Below are positions 1-11,603 of a stretch of DNA of 64,000 nucleotides, one piece after another. Positions within the stretch are counted from its first letter, which is position 1; each line of letters begins with the position of its first letter. The DNA is taken from assembly GCA_964019135.1 (NCBI GenBank), contig OZ025257.1, forward strand, positions 42,673,798 through 42,737,797. The letters are read 5' to 3'. The position numbers were made by a program, and so were the translations under genes. The DNA is from Arenicola marina (lineage: Eukaryota; Annelida; Polychaeta; Arenicolidae). A model generated the notes under the pieces. It was not told where the DNA came from and did not search any database. It worked only from the letters and a program-made list of their open reading frames with translations.

Positions 1-99
1 GGGCCCCCCCGCCACCACCGTGCTCTGCTGGAGGGCCTCCTCCTCCCCGGGCAGAAGGTGAACCCCATCGCCAGGGTCCCCGGGCCCCGCAGCCAGCAT
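1..99 (-). CDS. RPGRIP1L: RPGRIP1L exon e, partial: acidic linker after the C2 domain
   Basis: The acceptor CACTTCCAG/ATG is at 100-101. The phase-0 frame is open for 33 codons to the window edge: [20 protein letters not shown], then [13 protein letters not shown]. The sequence is low-complexity, as expected for the poorly conserved region after the central C2 domain. The call rests on splice phase and position rather than on similarity. Confidence 0.55.
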   Translation of the reverse strand, partial: MLAAGPGDPGDGVHLLPGEEEALQQSTVVAGGP

Positions 100-3000
100 C
101 TGGAAGTGGATCAGGTCAGGTCAGGTCAAGTCAGGGCAAAGGGGCGGGGGGGATGAAAAGTAGGCCAGGTCATCATCACGTCATGGGAAAGAGAGGGGGG
201 GGGGTGGAAAATAGGTCAGGTCGCCATCATGTTAGGGGTAAGAGGAGGGGAGTCAAAAGTAGGTCAGGTTACAATCAGGTCAGGCGAAAGGGCGGGGGGC
301 ACGGGGAAGTAGGTCAGGTCACCATGTCCGCCACGTACATCTGTAATATCATATTCTGTACAATCGAAATGTCACTCACTATGTAAATTTGGCAAAACAT
401 TTCATAAAATATCTTCATATTAAAACTTAAGTGATAATGCAAACTTCAGTTTAAAGAAATAATTTTAATTAACATTTGCAGGCCTTAGGTTTAAAACAAA
501 AGACAAGGTTTTCTCGTAGGGTCACAGTTCATGCAATGCTATTGGGGCACCACTGAGGTCACGTGATCAGACCTGGGCGGCAGTCTGAGTGGCCGCTGTG
601 GGCGGGATGTAGCTGTACTGCCACTTGAGTGACAGCTCGATGGTGCCCGTCACTCGACCGTCACTCTGAAACACGTGGCAACCAGCCTGTCAGACAACAC
701 AATCTCCATAGCAACAAGGCAGTAAGTTTCAGTCGTATTTTCATTAAAAAATATATCTACCATATCTACCAAATAGGTTACCAGTGTTCATTAAGCAAAT
801 AGGCTTAGCAGTTTCAAGTAAACAACATTTTAATACATAATATGTATTAGTTAAGTGTCAAGTCAAAATTTCAGATCAATTTCTACAAGATTTTTTTTTT
901 ATATTTCCAATTTAGACGTCAAAATGCCCATTTTTATAATAGTAACCATATTTTGTAATTGAAGAATATATCCATGTAGCTATATTCCACAGATCGACTG
1001 ATACGCAAAGTGAGCCCACCTGTCGGAGTTCGAAGATGCCCTGTATCTGTTTGTCGTGGGACAGCGGGATGAGGGGCACCTTGGCCAGCCCCAGGTAGGT
1101 CGCCTCCTCCGGGTCAACGTCATCAAACACAAACACCTGCAGGGGCTGTCAGCAAACAGAACCACATACGTCACTATGGCACGCCATCGCCACAATTATT
1201 ACATCACACCCGTCACTATGGCACGCCATCGCCATATTTATTACATCACACCCGTCACTATGGCACGCAATCGCCACATTTATTACATCACACCCGTCAC
1301 TATGGCACGCCATCGCCATATTTATTACATCACACCCGTCACTATGGCACGCCATCGCCACATTTATTATATCACATGTGTCACTATGGCACGCCATCGC
1401 CACATTTAATATATCGCATGTGTCACTATGAAACGCCATCGCCACATTTATTATATCACATGCGTCACTATGGCACGCCAAGGCCACATTTATTATCACA
1501 TGCGTCACTATGGCACGCCATTGCCACATTTATTACATCACATGTGTCACAATGGCAAGCCAAGGCCTCATTTATTATCACATGCGTCACTATGGCACGC
1601 CATTGCCACATTTATTACATCAAATGCGTCACTATGGCACGCCATCGCCACATTTATTATATCACACGCGTCACTATAGCACGCCAATGCCACATTTATT
1701 ACATCACATGTGTCACAATGGCACGCCATTGCCACATTTATTACATCACATGTGTCACAATGGCACGCCATTGCCACATTTATTACATCACATGTGTCAC
1801 AATGGCACGCCAAGGCCACATTTATTACATCAATAGCGTCACTATGGCACGCCATCGCCACATTTATTATATCACATGCGTCACTATAGCACGCCATTGC
1901 CACATTTATTACATCACATGTGTCACTATGGCACGCCATCGCCACATTTATTATATCACATGCGTCACTATGGCACGCCACCGCCACATTTATTACATCA
2001 AATGCGTCACTATTTATTATATCACACCCGTCACTATGGCACGCCACCGCCACATTTATTACATCAAATGCGTCACTATTTATTATATCACACCCGTCAC
2101 TATGGCACGCCACCGCCACATTTATTACATCAAATGCGTCACTATTTATTATATCACACCCGTCACTATGGCACGCCACCGCCACATTTATTACATCAAA
2201 TGCGTCACTATTTATTATATCACACCCGTCACTATGGCACACCATTGCCACATTTATTACATCACATGCGATTATTATTACGTCATACGACATAGAAAAC
2301 CCCGCGCAGCACACTAGATCGCCTGATACTGACAAGTCACTCACGAGACAACTGCATTCTGGTTTATCAACTGTCTAATCGCTTATATATTACATAAATC
2401 TACTCGGATGGTTCTCAGTCTTATATGCACAGAACTTCAGTGGGGTTTTTTGTCAGTTAGTTGTGCAAACGTGGACAGCTTTAGCCGATTTTGTGTGTGA
2501 GTCGAGTGAAGACAAACAACCGGAAGGTAGGCAGCACGTACAGGCCGTTGATGCTAGGCATTGACGTAGAGCATAGGTATCCCTGTCTCGTGGGGTCTCG
2601 ATAAGATCCCGTAGTGACAGTACAGCCCTATGCCTCCACAATATCACCAGGTTGGATGTATATATATCAAAACGGTCAACTCTTTGGACAGGCCAAGGAG
2701 GAAGTCCTGAGCAGATCCAGAAGACAACTAACCTGTGTCTTGAGGTACCGATCCAGATCAGCTGTCATGGGAACCGGGAACGTCTTGTGGTCGTTAAACT
2801 CCGGACTGTTGCTACTGGCAACGATTGTCGTGTCGTGATCGGCGAAGTCGAAGAACTTGTAGACACAGTAGGGTGAGGGCTGGATGTCTGTCAGGGGGGG
2901 GGGGGGCAGGAGGGTGGTAGAATACTGTTAGTCACATGCTAGGACATGAATGGCAGAAGTCCGCATCAATATTAATAGATAATGGGGGGGGAGGGGGGGG

Positions 3001-3651
3001 GGTCAATATGTGCATTCTCAGATAAGCACCTAGCTTCACACCAGACTAGCTACACCGGGATAATGCACTGTGCTAACAATTCTCAACCAATGTATTAACT
3101 TTATTTATTTGACAATGTATTGATATTTAGCGGATACATTGTCTAATATGGTTCACAAGAATTCTTTCATAAATTTCCTCAAAGTAACAGGCTAAAAAGT
3201 GTCGTGGACAACAAGCTCTTTATTTGAGGCACTCTTCCATGATGATATTTCTAGTTATTCAAGGCCCTAAATATATCACATACTTTTATCTCTGCAAATG
3301 ACCAGTTTTGAATACGGATAGCGGTATTACCATCGGAGCACTGTCCCTCATCCCCCTCCCCCCGGACCACTCCCCACAGCCCCCCTGACCTGGTCTCCTG
3401 GCCCCTACCCTCCCTCCCCTTCCTCCCATCCCCCCGGCCCCTCCCCTCCTAGCCCCCGGATCATTCGCCACCGTCCCCCCGCCCCCCTCACCTGGTCTCC
3501 TGGCCTTGAGGGTGGCACAGCGCTGGACTGTCACGTGGAGTTGGTTGATGTTGTCCGGCGGTCTGAGTGCGGCCGCGTCATCTAGGGCGGTCAGAGCCTA
3601 CTGGGTCACCCGTATGTTGGTGTCGATGTACCCCAGGGCCTTGCTGCGCTC
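1..3651 (-). CDS. RPGRIP1L: RPGRIP1L-like ciliary transition-zone scaffold, partial (five exons, central C2 domain)
   Basis: Five minus-strand exons (3492-3651, 2733-2887, 1020-1145, 573-665, 1-99) join through GT-AG introns in matching phases (1,0,0,0). They encode a continuous C2 domain of the RPGRIP1/RPGRIP1L type. Diagnostic pieces are [72 protein letters not shown] and [16 protein letters not shown]; the order and spacing match the vertebrate proteins as I remember them. In the family, RPGRIP1L is a scaffold of the ciliary transition zone and interacts with nephrocystin-4 and RPGR. The N-terminal coiled coils should lie upstream (higher coordinates, in or beyond the gap at 3779-3978), and the C-terminal RPGR-interacting domain beyond the left edge. 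Oddities: an in-frame TAG at 3598-3600, a partial duplicate of that exon at 3713-3778, and a satellite in one intron. The vertebrate paralogue RPGRIP1 is the alternative name; in an invertebrate a single RPGRIP1L-type gene is more likely. Confidence 0.9.
120..335. repeat. Short degenerate tandem repeat in RPGRIP1L intron (about 50 bp, 3-4 copies)
   Basis: Blocks beginning with aaaagtaggtcaggtc recur near 157, 207, 255 and 307, each ending in a G-rich tract. The rest of this intron, to 572, is A/T-rich with no other structure seen. Confidence 0.6.
573..665 (-). CDS. RPGRIP1L: RPGRIP1L exon d: last C2 strand ([16 protein letters not shown])
   Basis: The acceptor is GTTTCAG/AGT and the donor GCCCAG/GTCTGA. 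It has 31 codons in phase 0/0: [20 protein letters not shown], then [11 protein letters not shown]. It closes the C2 domain and enters the low-complexity linker expected after it. If the donor were not used, translation would stop two codons later (GTC-TGA). Confidence 0.88.
1020..1145 (-). CDS. RPGRIP1L: RPGRIP1L exon c: C2 strands with [10 protein letters not shown]
   Basis: The acceptor GCTGACAG/CCC is at 1146-1147 and the donor CGACAG/GTGGGC at 1018-1019. It has 42 codons in phase 0/0: [41 protein letters not shown]. The next intron towards the 5' end of the gene, 1146-2732, is about 1.6 kb and is filled largely by a 42-bp minisatellite starting about 25 bp from this acceptor. Confidence 0.92.
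1170..2270. repeat. 42-bp minisatellite in RPGRIP1L intron
   Basis: The monomer is 42 bp and starts cgtcactatggcacgcc, followed by an A/T-rich half with attta and catca. There are about 25 copies with scattered changes. From about 1990 to 2240 a shortened 24-bp unit alternates with the full unit, giving a 66-bp higher-order repeat about four times. Because 42, 24 and 66 are multiples of three, open frames of 100-310 codons appear on both strands; they are only translated satellite. Confidence 0.95.
2271..2732. other. Intron remainder, no feature seen
   Basis: This is A/T-moderate intronic sequence between the 42-bp array and exon b. I see no coding match, element ends or tandem structure. 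Confidence 0.5.
2733..2887 (-). CDS. RPGRIP1L: RPGRIP1L exon b: C2 core ([13 protein letters not shown])
   Basis: The acceptor follows a C-rich tract (CTGACAG/AC) and the donor is ACACAG/GTTAGT. The first two bases complete an Asp codon with exon a, then 51 codons are open. The product contains [31 protein letters not shown] and DLDRYLKTQ, the most conserved block of the RPGRIP1L C2 domain. No oddities were seen. Confidence 0.93.
2888..3491. other. RPGRIP1L intron with poly-G/poly-C tracts
   Basis: This is the intron between exons a and b. It has G runs near 2895 and 2985-3001 and a C-rich 3340-3490 stretch next to the exon a donor. No other feature was found. Confidence 0.6.
3492..3651 (-). 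CDS. RPGRIP1L: RPGRIP1L exon a: linker and first C2 strand, with in-frame TAG
   Basis: The acceptor ...GTGTTACAG/GAG is at 3652-3653 and the donor CCAG/GTGAGG at 3490-3491. The exon has 53 codons plus one base, which completes an Asp codon with the next exon. It reads [17 protein letters not shown], then TAG (3598-3600), then a 35-residue stretch with [20 protein letters not shown]. The first part matches the family's segment just before the C2 domain; QLHVTVQRC is the first beta strand. The TAG is one base from GAG, and the partial copy at 3713-3778 reads CAG-GAG at this point. A base-call or assembly error is therefore the simplest explanation; a null allele or pseudogene is the alternative. 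Confidence 0.85.
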
Positions 3652-3778
3652 CTGTAACACACAGACAGAGGGTAGCGCCGTGTCTGGGGGGGGGGGGGGG
3701 AGGGGACATCTCCTGGGTCACCCGTATGTTGGTGTCGATGTACCCCAGGGCCTTGCTGCGCTCCTGTAACACACAGAC
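3601..3778. repeat. Duplicated RPGRIP1L exon fragment (112-bp spacing) against gap
   Basis: The 66 bases 3601-3666 (first half of exon a plus its acceptor) recur without a difference at 3713-3778, where the sequence runs into the gap. The copies are separated by a G-rich spacer (3687-3705). The second copy has an acceptor and 17 codons, then CAG-GAG, but no donor. It is either a real tandem duplication or two alleles or contig ends left side by side. Confidence 0.9.
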
Positions 3779-3978
3779 NNNNNNNNNNNNNNNNNNNNNN
3801 NNNNNNNNNNNNNNNNNNNNNNNNNNNNNNNNNNNNNNNNNNNNNNNNNNNNNNNNNNNNNNNNNNNNNNNNNNNNNNNNNNNNNNNNNNNNNNNNNNNN
3901 NNNNNNNNNNNNNNNNNNNNNNNNNNNNNNNNNNNNNNNNNNNNNNNNNNNNNNNNNNNNNNNNNNNNNNNNNNNNNN
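3779..3978. other. Assembly gap, 200 N
   Basis: There are exactly 200 N, a conventional scaffold-gap size, so the true length is unknown. It separates the RPGRIP1L exons from the 40-bp array, and upstream exons may be missing here. Confidence 1.
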
Positions 3979-6900
3979 GCGGGTCTGTCACAGAGAACCG
4001 GCTCTCAATGTGAGGCACGGAGGCCTGTCACAGAGAACCGGCTCTCAATGTGAGGCACGGAGGCCTGTCACAGAGAACCGGCTCTCAATGTGAGGCACGG
4101 AGGCTGTCACAGAGAACCGGCTCTCAATGTGAGGCACGGAGGCCTGTCACAGAGAACCGGCTCTCAATGTGAGGCGCGGAGGTCTGTCACAGAGAACCGG
4201 CTCTCATTGTGAGGCGCGGAGGTCTGTCACAGAGAACGGCTCTCAATGTGAGGCACGGAGGCCTGTCACAGAGAACCGGCTCTCAATGTGAGGCACGGAG
4301 GCCTGTCACAGAGAACCGGCTCTCAATGTGAGGCACGGAGGTCTGTCACAGAGAACCGGCTCTCAATGTGAGGCACGGAGGCCTGTCACAGAGAACCGGC
4401 TCTCAATGTGAGGCACGGAGGTCCTGTCACAGAGAACCGGCTCTCAATGTGAGGCACGGAGGTCTGTCACAGAGAACCGGCTCTCAATGTGAGGCACGGA
4501 GGTCTGTCACAGAGAACCGGCTCTCAATGTGAGGCACGGAGGCCTGTCACAGAGAACCGGCTCTCAATGTGAGGCACGGAGGCCTGTCACAGAGAACCGG
4601 CTCTCAATGTGAGGCACGGAGGCCTGTCACAGAGAACCGGCTCTCAATGTGAGGCACGGAGGTCTGTCACAGAGAACCGGCTCTCAATGTGAGGCACGGA
4701 GGCCTGTCACAGAGAACCGGCTCTCAATGTGAGGCACGGAGGCCTGTCACAGAGAACCGGCTCTCAATGTGAGGCACGGAGGTCTGTCACAGAGAACCGG
4801 CTCTCAATGTGAGGCACGGAGGCCTGTCACAGAGAACCGGCTCTCAATGTGAGGCACGGAGGCCTGTCACAGAGAACCGGCTCTCAATGTGAGGCACGGA
4901 GGCCTGTCACAGAGAACCGGCTCTCAATGTGAGGCACGGAGGTCTGTCACAGAGAACCGGCTCTCAATGTGAGGCACGGAGGCCTGTCACAGAGAACCGG
5001 CTCTCAATGTGAGGCACGGAGGTCTGTCACAGAGAACCGGCTCTCAATGTGAGGCACGGAGGTCTGTCACAGAGAACCGGCTCTCAATGTGAGGCGCGGA
5101 GGTCTGTCACAGAGAACCGGCTCTCAATGTGAGGCGCGGAGGTCTGTCACAGAGAACCGGCTCTCAATGTGAGGCACGGAGGTCTGTCACAGAGAACCGG
5201 CTCTCAATGTGAGGCGCGGAGGTCTGTCACAGAGAACCGGCTCTCAATGTGAGGCGCGGAGGTCTGTCACAGAGAACCGGCTCTCAATGTGAGGCACGGA
5301 GGCCTGTCACAGAGAACCGGCTCTCAATGTGAGGCACGGAGGCCTGTCACAGAGAACCGGCTCTCAATGTGAGGCACGGAGGCCTGTCACAGAGAACCGG
5401 CTCTCAATGTGAGGCACGGAGGTCCTGTCACAGAGAACCGGCTCTCAATGTGAGGCACGGAGGCCTGTCACAGAGAACCGGCTCTCAATGTGAGGCACGG
5501 AGGTCTGTCACAGAGAACCGGCTCTCAATGTGAGGCACGGAGGTCTGTCACAGAGAACCGGCTCTCAATGTGAGGCACGGAGGTCTGTCACAGAGAACCG
5601 GCTCTCAATGTGAGGCGCGGAGGTCTGTCACAGAGAACCGGCTCTCAATGTGAGGCGCGGAGGTCTGTCACAGAGAACCGGCTCTCAATGTGAGGCACGG
5701 AGGTCTGTCACAGAGAACCGGCTCTCAATGTGAGGCACGGAGGTCTGTCACAGAGAACCGGCTCTCAATGTGAGGCGCGGAGGTCTGTCACAGAGAACCG
5801 GCTCTCAATGTGAGGCACGGAGGCCTGTCACAGAGAACCGGCTCTCAATGTGAGGCACGGAGGTCTGTCACAGAGAACCGGCTCTCAATGTGAGGCACGG
5901 AGGTCTGTCACAGAGAACCGGCTCTCAATGTGAGGCACGGAGGTCTGTCACAGAGAACCGGCTCTCAATGTGAGGCGCGGAGGTCTGTCACAGAGAACCG
6001 GCTCTCAATGTGAGGCACGGAGGCCTGTCACAGAGAACCGGCTCTCAATGTGAGGCACGGAGGTCTGTCACAGAGAACCGGCTCTCAATGTGAGGCACGG
6101 AGGTCTGTCACAGAGAACCGGCTCTCAATGTGAGGCACGGAGGCCTGTCACAGAGAACCGGCTCTCAATGTGAGGCGCGGAGGTCTGTCACAGAGAACCG
6201 GCTCTCAATGTGAGGCGCGGAGGTCTGTCACAGAGAACCGGCTCTCAATGTGAGGCGCGGAGGTCTGTCACAGAGAACCGGCTCTCAATGTGAGGCGCGG
6301 AGGTCTGTCACAGAGAACCGGCTCTCAATGTGAGGCGCGGAGGTCTGTCACAGAGAACCGGCTCTCAATGTGAGACACGGAGGCCTGTCACAGAGAACCG
6401 GCTCTCAATGTGAGGCGCGGAGGTCTGTCACAGAGAACCGGCTCTCAATGTGAGGCACGGAGGCCTGTCACAGAGAACCGGCTCTCAATGTGAGGCGCGG
6501 AGGTCTGTCACAGAGAACCGGCTCTCAATGTGAGGCGCGGAGGTCTGTCACAGAGAACCGGCTCTCAATGTGAGACACGGAGGCCTGTCACAGAGAACCG
6601 GCTCTCAATGTGAGACACGGAGGCCTGTCACAGAGAACCGGCTCTCAATGTGAGGCGCGGAGGTCTGTCACAGAGAACCGGCTCTCAATGTGAGACACGG
6701 AGGCCTGTCACAGAGAACCGGCTCTCAATGTGAGACACGGAGGCCTGTCACAGAGAACCGGCTCTCAATGTGAGGCGCGGAGGTCTGTCACAGAGAACCG
6801 GCTCTCAATGTGAGGCACGGAGGCCTGTCACAGAGAACCGGCTCTCAATGTGAGACACGGAGGCCTGTCACAGAGAACCGGCTCTCAATGTGAGGCGCGG

Positions 6901-9695
6901 AGGTCTGTCACAGAGAACCGGCTCTCAATGTGAGGCACGGAGGCCTGTCACAGAGAACCGGCTCTCAATGTGAGGCGCGGAGGTCTGTCACAGAGAACCG
7001 GCTCTCAATGTGAGGCGCGGAGGTCTGTCACAGAGAACCGGCTCTCAATGTGAGACACGGAGGCCTGTCACAGAGAACCGGCTCTCAATGTGAGGCGCGG
7101 AGGTCTGTCACAGAGAACCGGCTCTCAATGTGAGGCACGGAGGCCTGTCACAGAGAACCGGCTCTCAATGTGAGACACGGAGGCCTGTCACAGAGAACCG
7201 GCTCTCAATGTGAGGCGCGGAGGTCTGTCACAGAGAACCGGCTCTCAATGTGAGGCACGGAGGCCTGTCACAGAGAACCGGCTCTCAATGTGAGGCACGG
7301 AGGCCTGTCACAGAGAACCGGCTCTCAATGTGAGGCGCGGAGGCCTGTCACAGAGAACCGGCTCTCAATGTGAGGCGCGGAGGTCTGTCACAGAGAACCG
7401 GCTCTCAGTGTGAGGCACGGAGGCCTGTCACAGAGAACCGGCTCTCAATGTGAGGCGCGGAGGTCTGTCACAGAGAACCGGCTCTCAATGTGAGGCACGG
7501 AGGTCTGTCACAGAGAACCGGCTCTCAATGTGAGGCGCCTAGGTCTGTCACAGAGAACCGGCTCTCAATGTGAGGCGCGGAGGTCTGTCACAGAGAACCG
7601 GCTCTCAATGTGAGGCACGGAGGCCTGTCACAGAGAACGGCTCTCAATGTGAGGCGCGGAGGTCTGTCACAGAGAACCGGCTCTCAATGTGAGGCGCGGA
7701 GGCCTGTCACAGAGAACCGGCTCTCAATGTGAGGCACGGAGGTCTGTCTCGGAGAACCGGCTCTCAATGTGAGGCACAGAGGTCTGTCACAGAGAACCGG
7801 CTCTCAATGTGAGGCACAGAGGCCTGTCACAGAGAACCGGCTCTCAATGTGAGGCGCGGAGGCCTGTCACAGAGAACCGGCTCTCAATGTGAGGCACGGA
7901 GGCCTGTCACAGAGAACCGGCTCTCAATGTGAGGCGCGGAGGTCTGTCACAGAGAACCGGCTCTCAATGTGAGGCACGGAGGCCTGTTACAGAGAACCGG
8001 CTTTCAATGTGAGGCGCGGAGGTCTGTCACAGAGAACCGGCTCTCAATGTGAAGCGCGGAGGTCTGTCACAGAGAACCGGCTCTCAATGTGAGGCGCGGA
8101 GGTCTGTCACAGAGAACCGGCTCTCAATGTGAGGCGCGGAGGTCTGTCACAGAGAACCGGCTCTCAATGTGAGGCGCGGAGGTCTGTCACAGAGAACCGG
8201 CTCTCAATGTGAGGCGCGGAGGCCTGTCACAGAGAATCGGCTCTCAATGTGAGGCACGGAGGCCTGTCACAGAGAACCGGCTCTCAATGTAAGGCACGGA
8301 GGCCTGTCACAGAGAACCGGCTCTCAATGTGAAGCACGGAGGCCTGTCACAGAGAACCGGCTCTCAATGTGAGGCGCGGAGGTCTGTCACAGAGAACCGG
8401 CTCTCAATGTGAGGCGCGGAGGTCTGTCACAGAGAACCGGCTCTCAATGTGAGGCACGGAGGCCTGTCACAGAGAACCGGCTCTCAATGTGAGGCACGGA
8501 GGCCTGTCACAGAGAACCGGCTCTCAATGTGAGGCGCGGAGGCCTGTCACAGAGAACCGGCTCTCAATGTGAGGCGCGGAGGTCTGTCACAGAGAACCGG
8601 CTCTCAATGTGAGGCACGGAGGCCTGTCACAGAGAACCGGCTCTCAATGTGAGGCACGGAGGCCTGTCACAGAGAACCGGCTCTCAATGTGAGGCGCGGA
8701 GGCCTGTCACAGAGAACCGGCTCTCAATGTGAGGCGCGGAGGCCTGTCACAGAGAACCGGCTCTCAATGTGAGGCGCGGAGGCCTGTCACAGAGAACCGG
8801 CTCTCAATGTGAGGCACAGAGGTCTGTCACAGAGAACCGGCTCTCAATGTGAGGCACAGAGACCTGTCACAGGGAACCGGCTCTCAATGTGAGGCATACA
8901 TGTCTGTCACAGTGAACCGGCTCTCAATGTGAGGCACGGAGGTCTGTCACAGAGAACCGGCTCTCAATGTGAGGCACAGAGGCCTGTCACAGAGAACCGG
9001 CTCTCAATGTGAGGCATACATGTCTGTCACAGAGAACCGGCTCTCAATGTGAGGCACGGAGGTCTGTCACAGAGAACCGGCTCTCAATGTGAGGCACAGA
9101 GGCCTGTCACAGAGAACCGGCTCTCAATGTGAGGCATACATGTCTGTCACAGAGAACCGACTCTCAATGTGAGGCGCGGAGGCCTGTCACAGAGAACCGG
9201 CTCTCAATGTGAGGCACAGAGGCCTGTCACAGAGAACCGGCTCTCAATGTGAGGCGCGGAGGCCTGTCACAGAGAACCGGCTCTCAATGTGAGGCATACA
9301 TGTCTGTCACAGTGAACCGGCTCTCAATGTGAGGCACGGAGGTCTGTCACAGAGAACCGGCTCTCAATGTGAGGCACAGAGGCCTGTCACAGAGAACCGG
9401 CTCTCAATGTGAGGCATACATGTCTGTCACAGAGAACCGGCTCTCAATGTGAGGCACGGAGGTCTGTCACAGAGAACCGGCTCTCAATGTGAGGCACAGA
9501 GGCCTGTCACAGAGAACCGGCTTTCAATGTGAGGCATACATGTCTGTCACAGAGAACCGGCTCTCAATGTGAGGCGCGGAGGCCTGTCACAGAGAACCGG
9601 CTCTCAATGTGAGGCACAGAGGCCTGTCACAGAGAACCGGCTCTCAATGTGAGGCGCGGAGGCCTGTCACAGAGAACCGGCTCTGACTGTGAGGC
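3979..9695. repeat. 40-bp satellite array (about 143 copies)
   Basis: The monomer is 40 bp and contains ctgtcacagagaaccggctc followed by tcaatgtgaggc and a variable acgg/gcgg/acag end. Identity between copies is very high and single-base indels are rare. Variant types (gaggcacgg, gaggcgcgg, gagacacgg, gaggcatac) cluster in blocks. Near the right end a 10-monomer, 400-bp block is duplicated (8891-9290 and 9291-9690). Forty is not a multiple of three and the array has no long open frame. It probably lies in an RPGRIP1L intron or just 5' of the gene. Confidence 0.98.
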
Positions 9696-10124
9696 ATGAG
9701 CAGGCGCGCTGGGCAGCCGGCCCGGATTCAGCGACTATCATTGAGGATACATCCTGGGTCCATATTGTCCATGGACCATGCATCTTAGGTCAATAATCCA
9801 TGGAGCATGTATCATGGGTTAATATTGTCCATAGCTGCAATCCAACTCTGTATGGATGTACTCCATTATTCTAAGCCATCAAACTAACGTAAAGATGAGT
9901 ACAAGAAAATGAAAAAAGGACGTGCAAACATCTCCCTGGTGCAAGCTGTCCCCATCAGTGGCGACTACTGACCTCGTCCGCAGGAGTGCAGTGACAACCG
10001 GGCCATTCGGGCTATCCCCACAGGTTGTTGATCCAAGCACAGTGAACTGACCCCCCCCCCCATCCCCCCGCCGAGAGAGGTATGCAACACATGATAGAGA
10101 CAACTACAGGGAAACGGGACCGAT
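9696..10124. other. Unique spacer, no gene seen
   Basis: It begins with a diverged last unit of the 40-bp array. Near 9740-9835 there is a weak internal repetition (catcttaggtcaataatcca against catgggttaatattgtcca). A C tract lies at 10051. No coding match was found. Confidence 0.5.
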
Positions 10125-10401
10125 AACATACCAGATAACACACTGCAGGGTCACACACACTACACCAGATAACACACTGCAGGGTCACACACACTACACC
10201 AGATAACACACTGCAAGGTCACACACACTACACCAGATAACACACTGCATGGTCACACACACTACACCAGATAACACACTGCAGGGTCACACACACTACA
10301 CCATATAACACACTGCAGGGTCACACACACTACACCAGATAACACACTGCAGGGTCACACACACTACACCAGATAACACACTGCAGGGTCACACACACTA
10401 C
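10125..10401. repeat. 34-bp minisatellite (about 8 copies)
   Basis: The monomer is 34 bp with acaccagataacacactgca and a gggtcacacacact end. Copies are nearly identical. Confidence 0.95.
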
Positions 10402-10429
10402 GGAATCGATGGCACACGGTACAGATCCA

Positions 10430-11110
10430 ACAACATACACTACAGAATAAATAGCATAACCAAGAACACATACTATATAACCAATAACATACAGACCATA
10501 ACTTATAACACAAAGCCAAAATACACCCCATAACCAATAACACGAACTACAGAATCATTAACCCATAGTACAGAACCAATAACTTAGTACAGATCCAATA
10601 ACATGCACCGCATAATCGATAACGGACCAATAACACAAAACACAGAATCAATAACACATAGTACAAAACCAATAACATGCACTACATAATCGTTAACAAA
10701 AGTAATAACACATACCGTAGAACCAATAACACACACTAAAAAGACAATAAACATACTGTAGAATCAACAACACACTACAGAGACCATAACATATAATACA
10801 GCACCAATAACACACATTACAGAGACCATAACACATACTGCATCGCCAATAACACACATTACAGAGACCGTAACACATACTGCATCGCCAATAACACACA
10901 TTTCAGAGACCATAACACATACTGCATCGCCAATAACACATTACAGAGACCATAACACATACTGCATCGCCAATAACACACATTTCAGAGACCATAACAC
11001 ATACTGCATCGCCAATAACACACATTACAGAGACCATAACACATACTTCAGCTCCAAGAACACAAATTACAGAGACAGTATCACATACTGCAGAACCATT
11101 AAGACACACC
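10430..11110. repeat. Degenerate A/C-rich repeat, about 42 bp
   Basis: Units such as cagagaccataacacatact and gccaataacacaca recur every 40-42 bp at 10840-11050 and become progressively degenerate towards 10430. They share ataacacac with the neighbouring 34-bp array, so the two may be related. Confidence 0.8.
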
Positions 11111-11603
11111 ACTGTGACCACTACTGTGGTATATCACATGCTACATCCGCTGGTGGAAAGACGCCAGTCCCATACAGGCGGCCACAATCAGCTCTGTCGA
11201 TGTGGTTTTGCATTAGAGGTCATCGTCTATTGATATCGTCTATTGGCGCTCTGGAAGGCCAGGTCAAATAAAGGGGTATGTTGTTCATGAGATCGTATTA
11301 ACCGGTCGTTCGTATTCGAGTGCCGATCAGTTTTTCCCCAGTAGTGACATGACCGACCGCCAGGGCTGCGTGATGCATTTCTTTAAATTCCTCCGCTGTC
11401 AGTGGCGGGCCGTAGTGGAGCGTCTCCCAGTGACACGTCGCTACCCGTGTGGTGATGTATCACCCAGCCGGGACTATTTTTTAAGTCCCGCCGACGCCTA
11501 ACTTCTAGCGACCACTAAGTCATGCGCGGGACTCTAGCGGAACAAATGGTGGTTGAAATTTTATCGGTCCGCGCACAAAAGGTGTCCGGCTGATTGAAGA
11601 GCA
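11111..11603. other. Unique spacer with a small hairpin
   Basis: No gene was recognised. Near 11484-11530 the 8-base arms agtcccgc and gcgggact face each other across about 30 bases. This could form a stem but has no other support as an RNA or element. Confidence 0.4.

Noticed and set aside
3979-9695. CRISPR array
   Set aside because: The units are contiguous with no unique spacers, and the context is a eukaryotic chromosome. The same holds for the 37-bp, 34-bp and 33-bp arrays.
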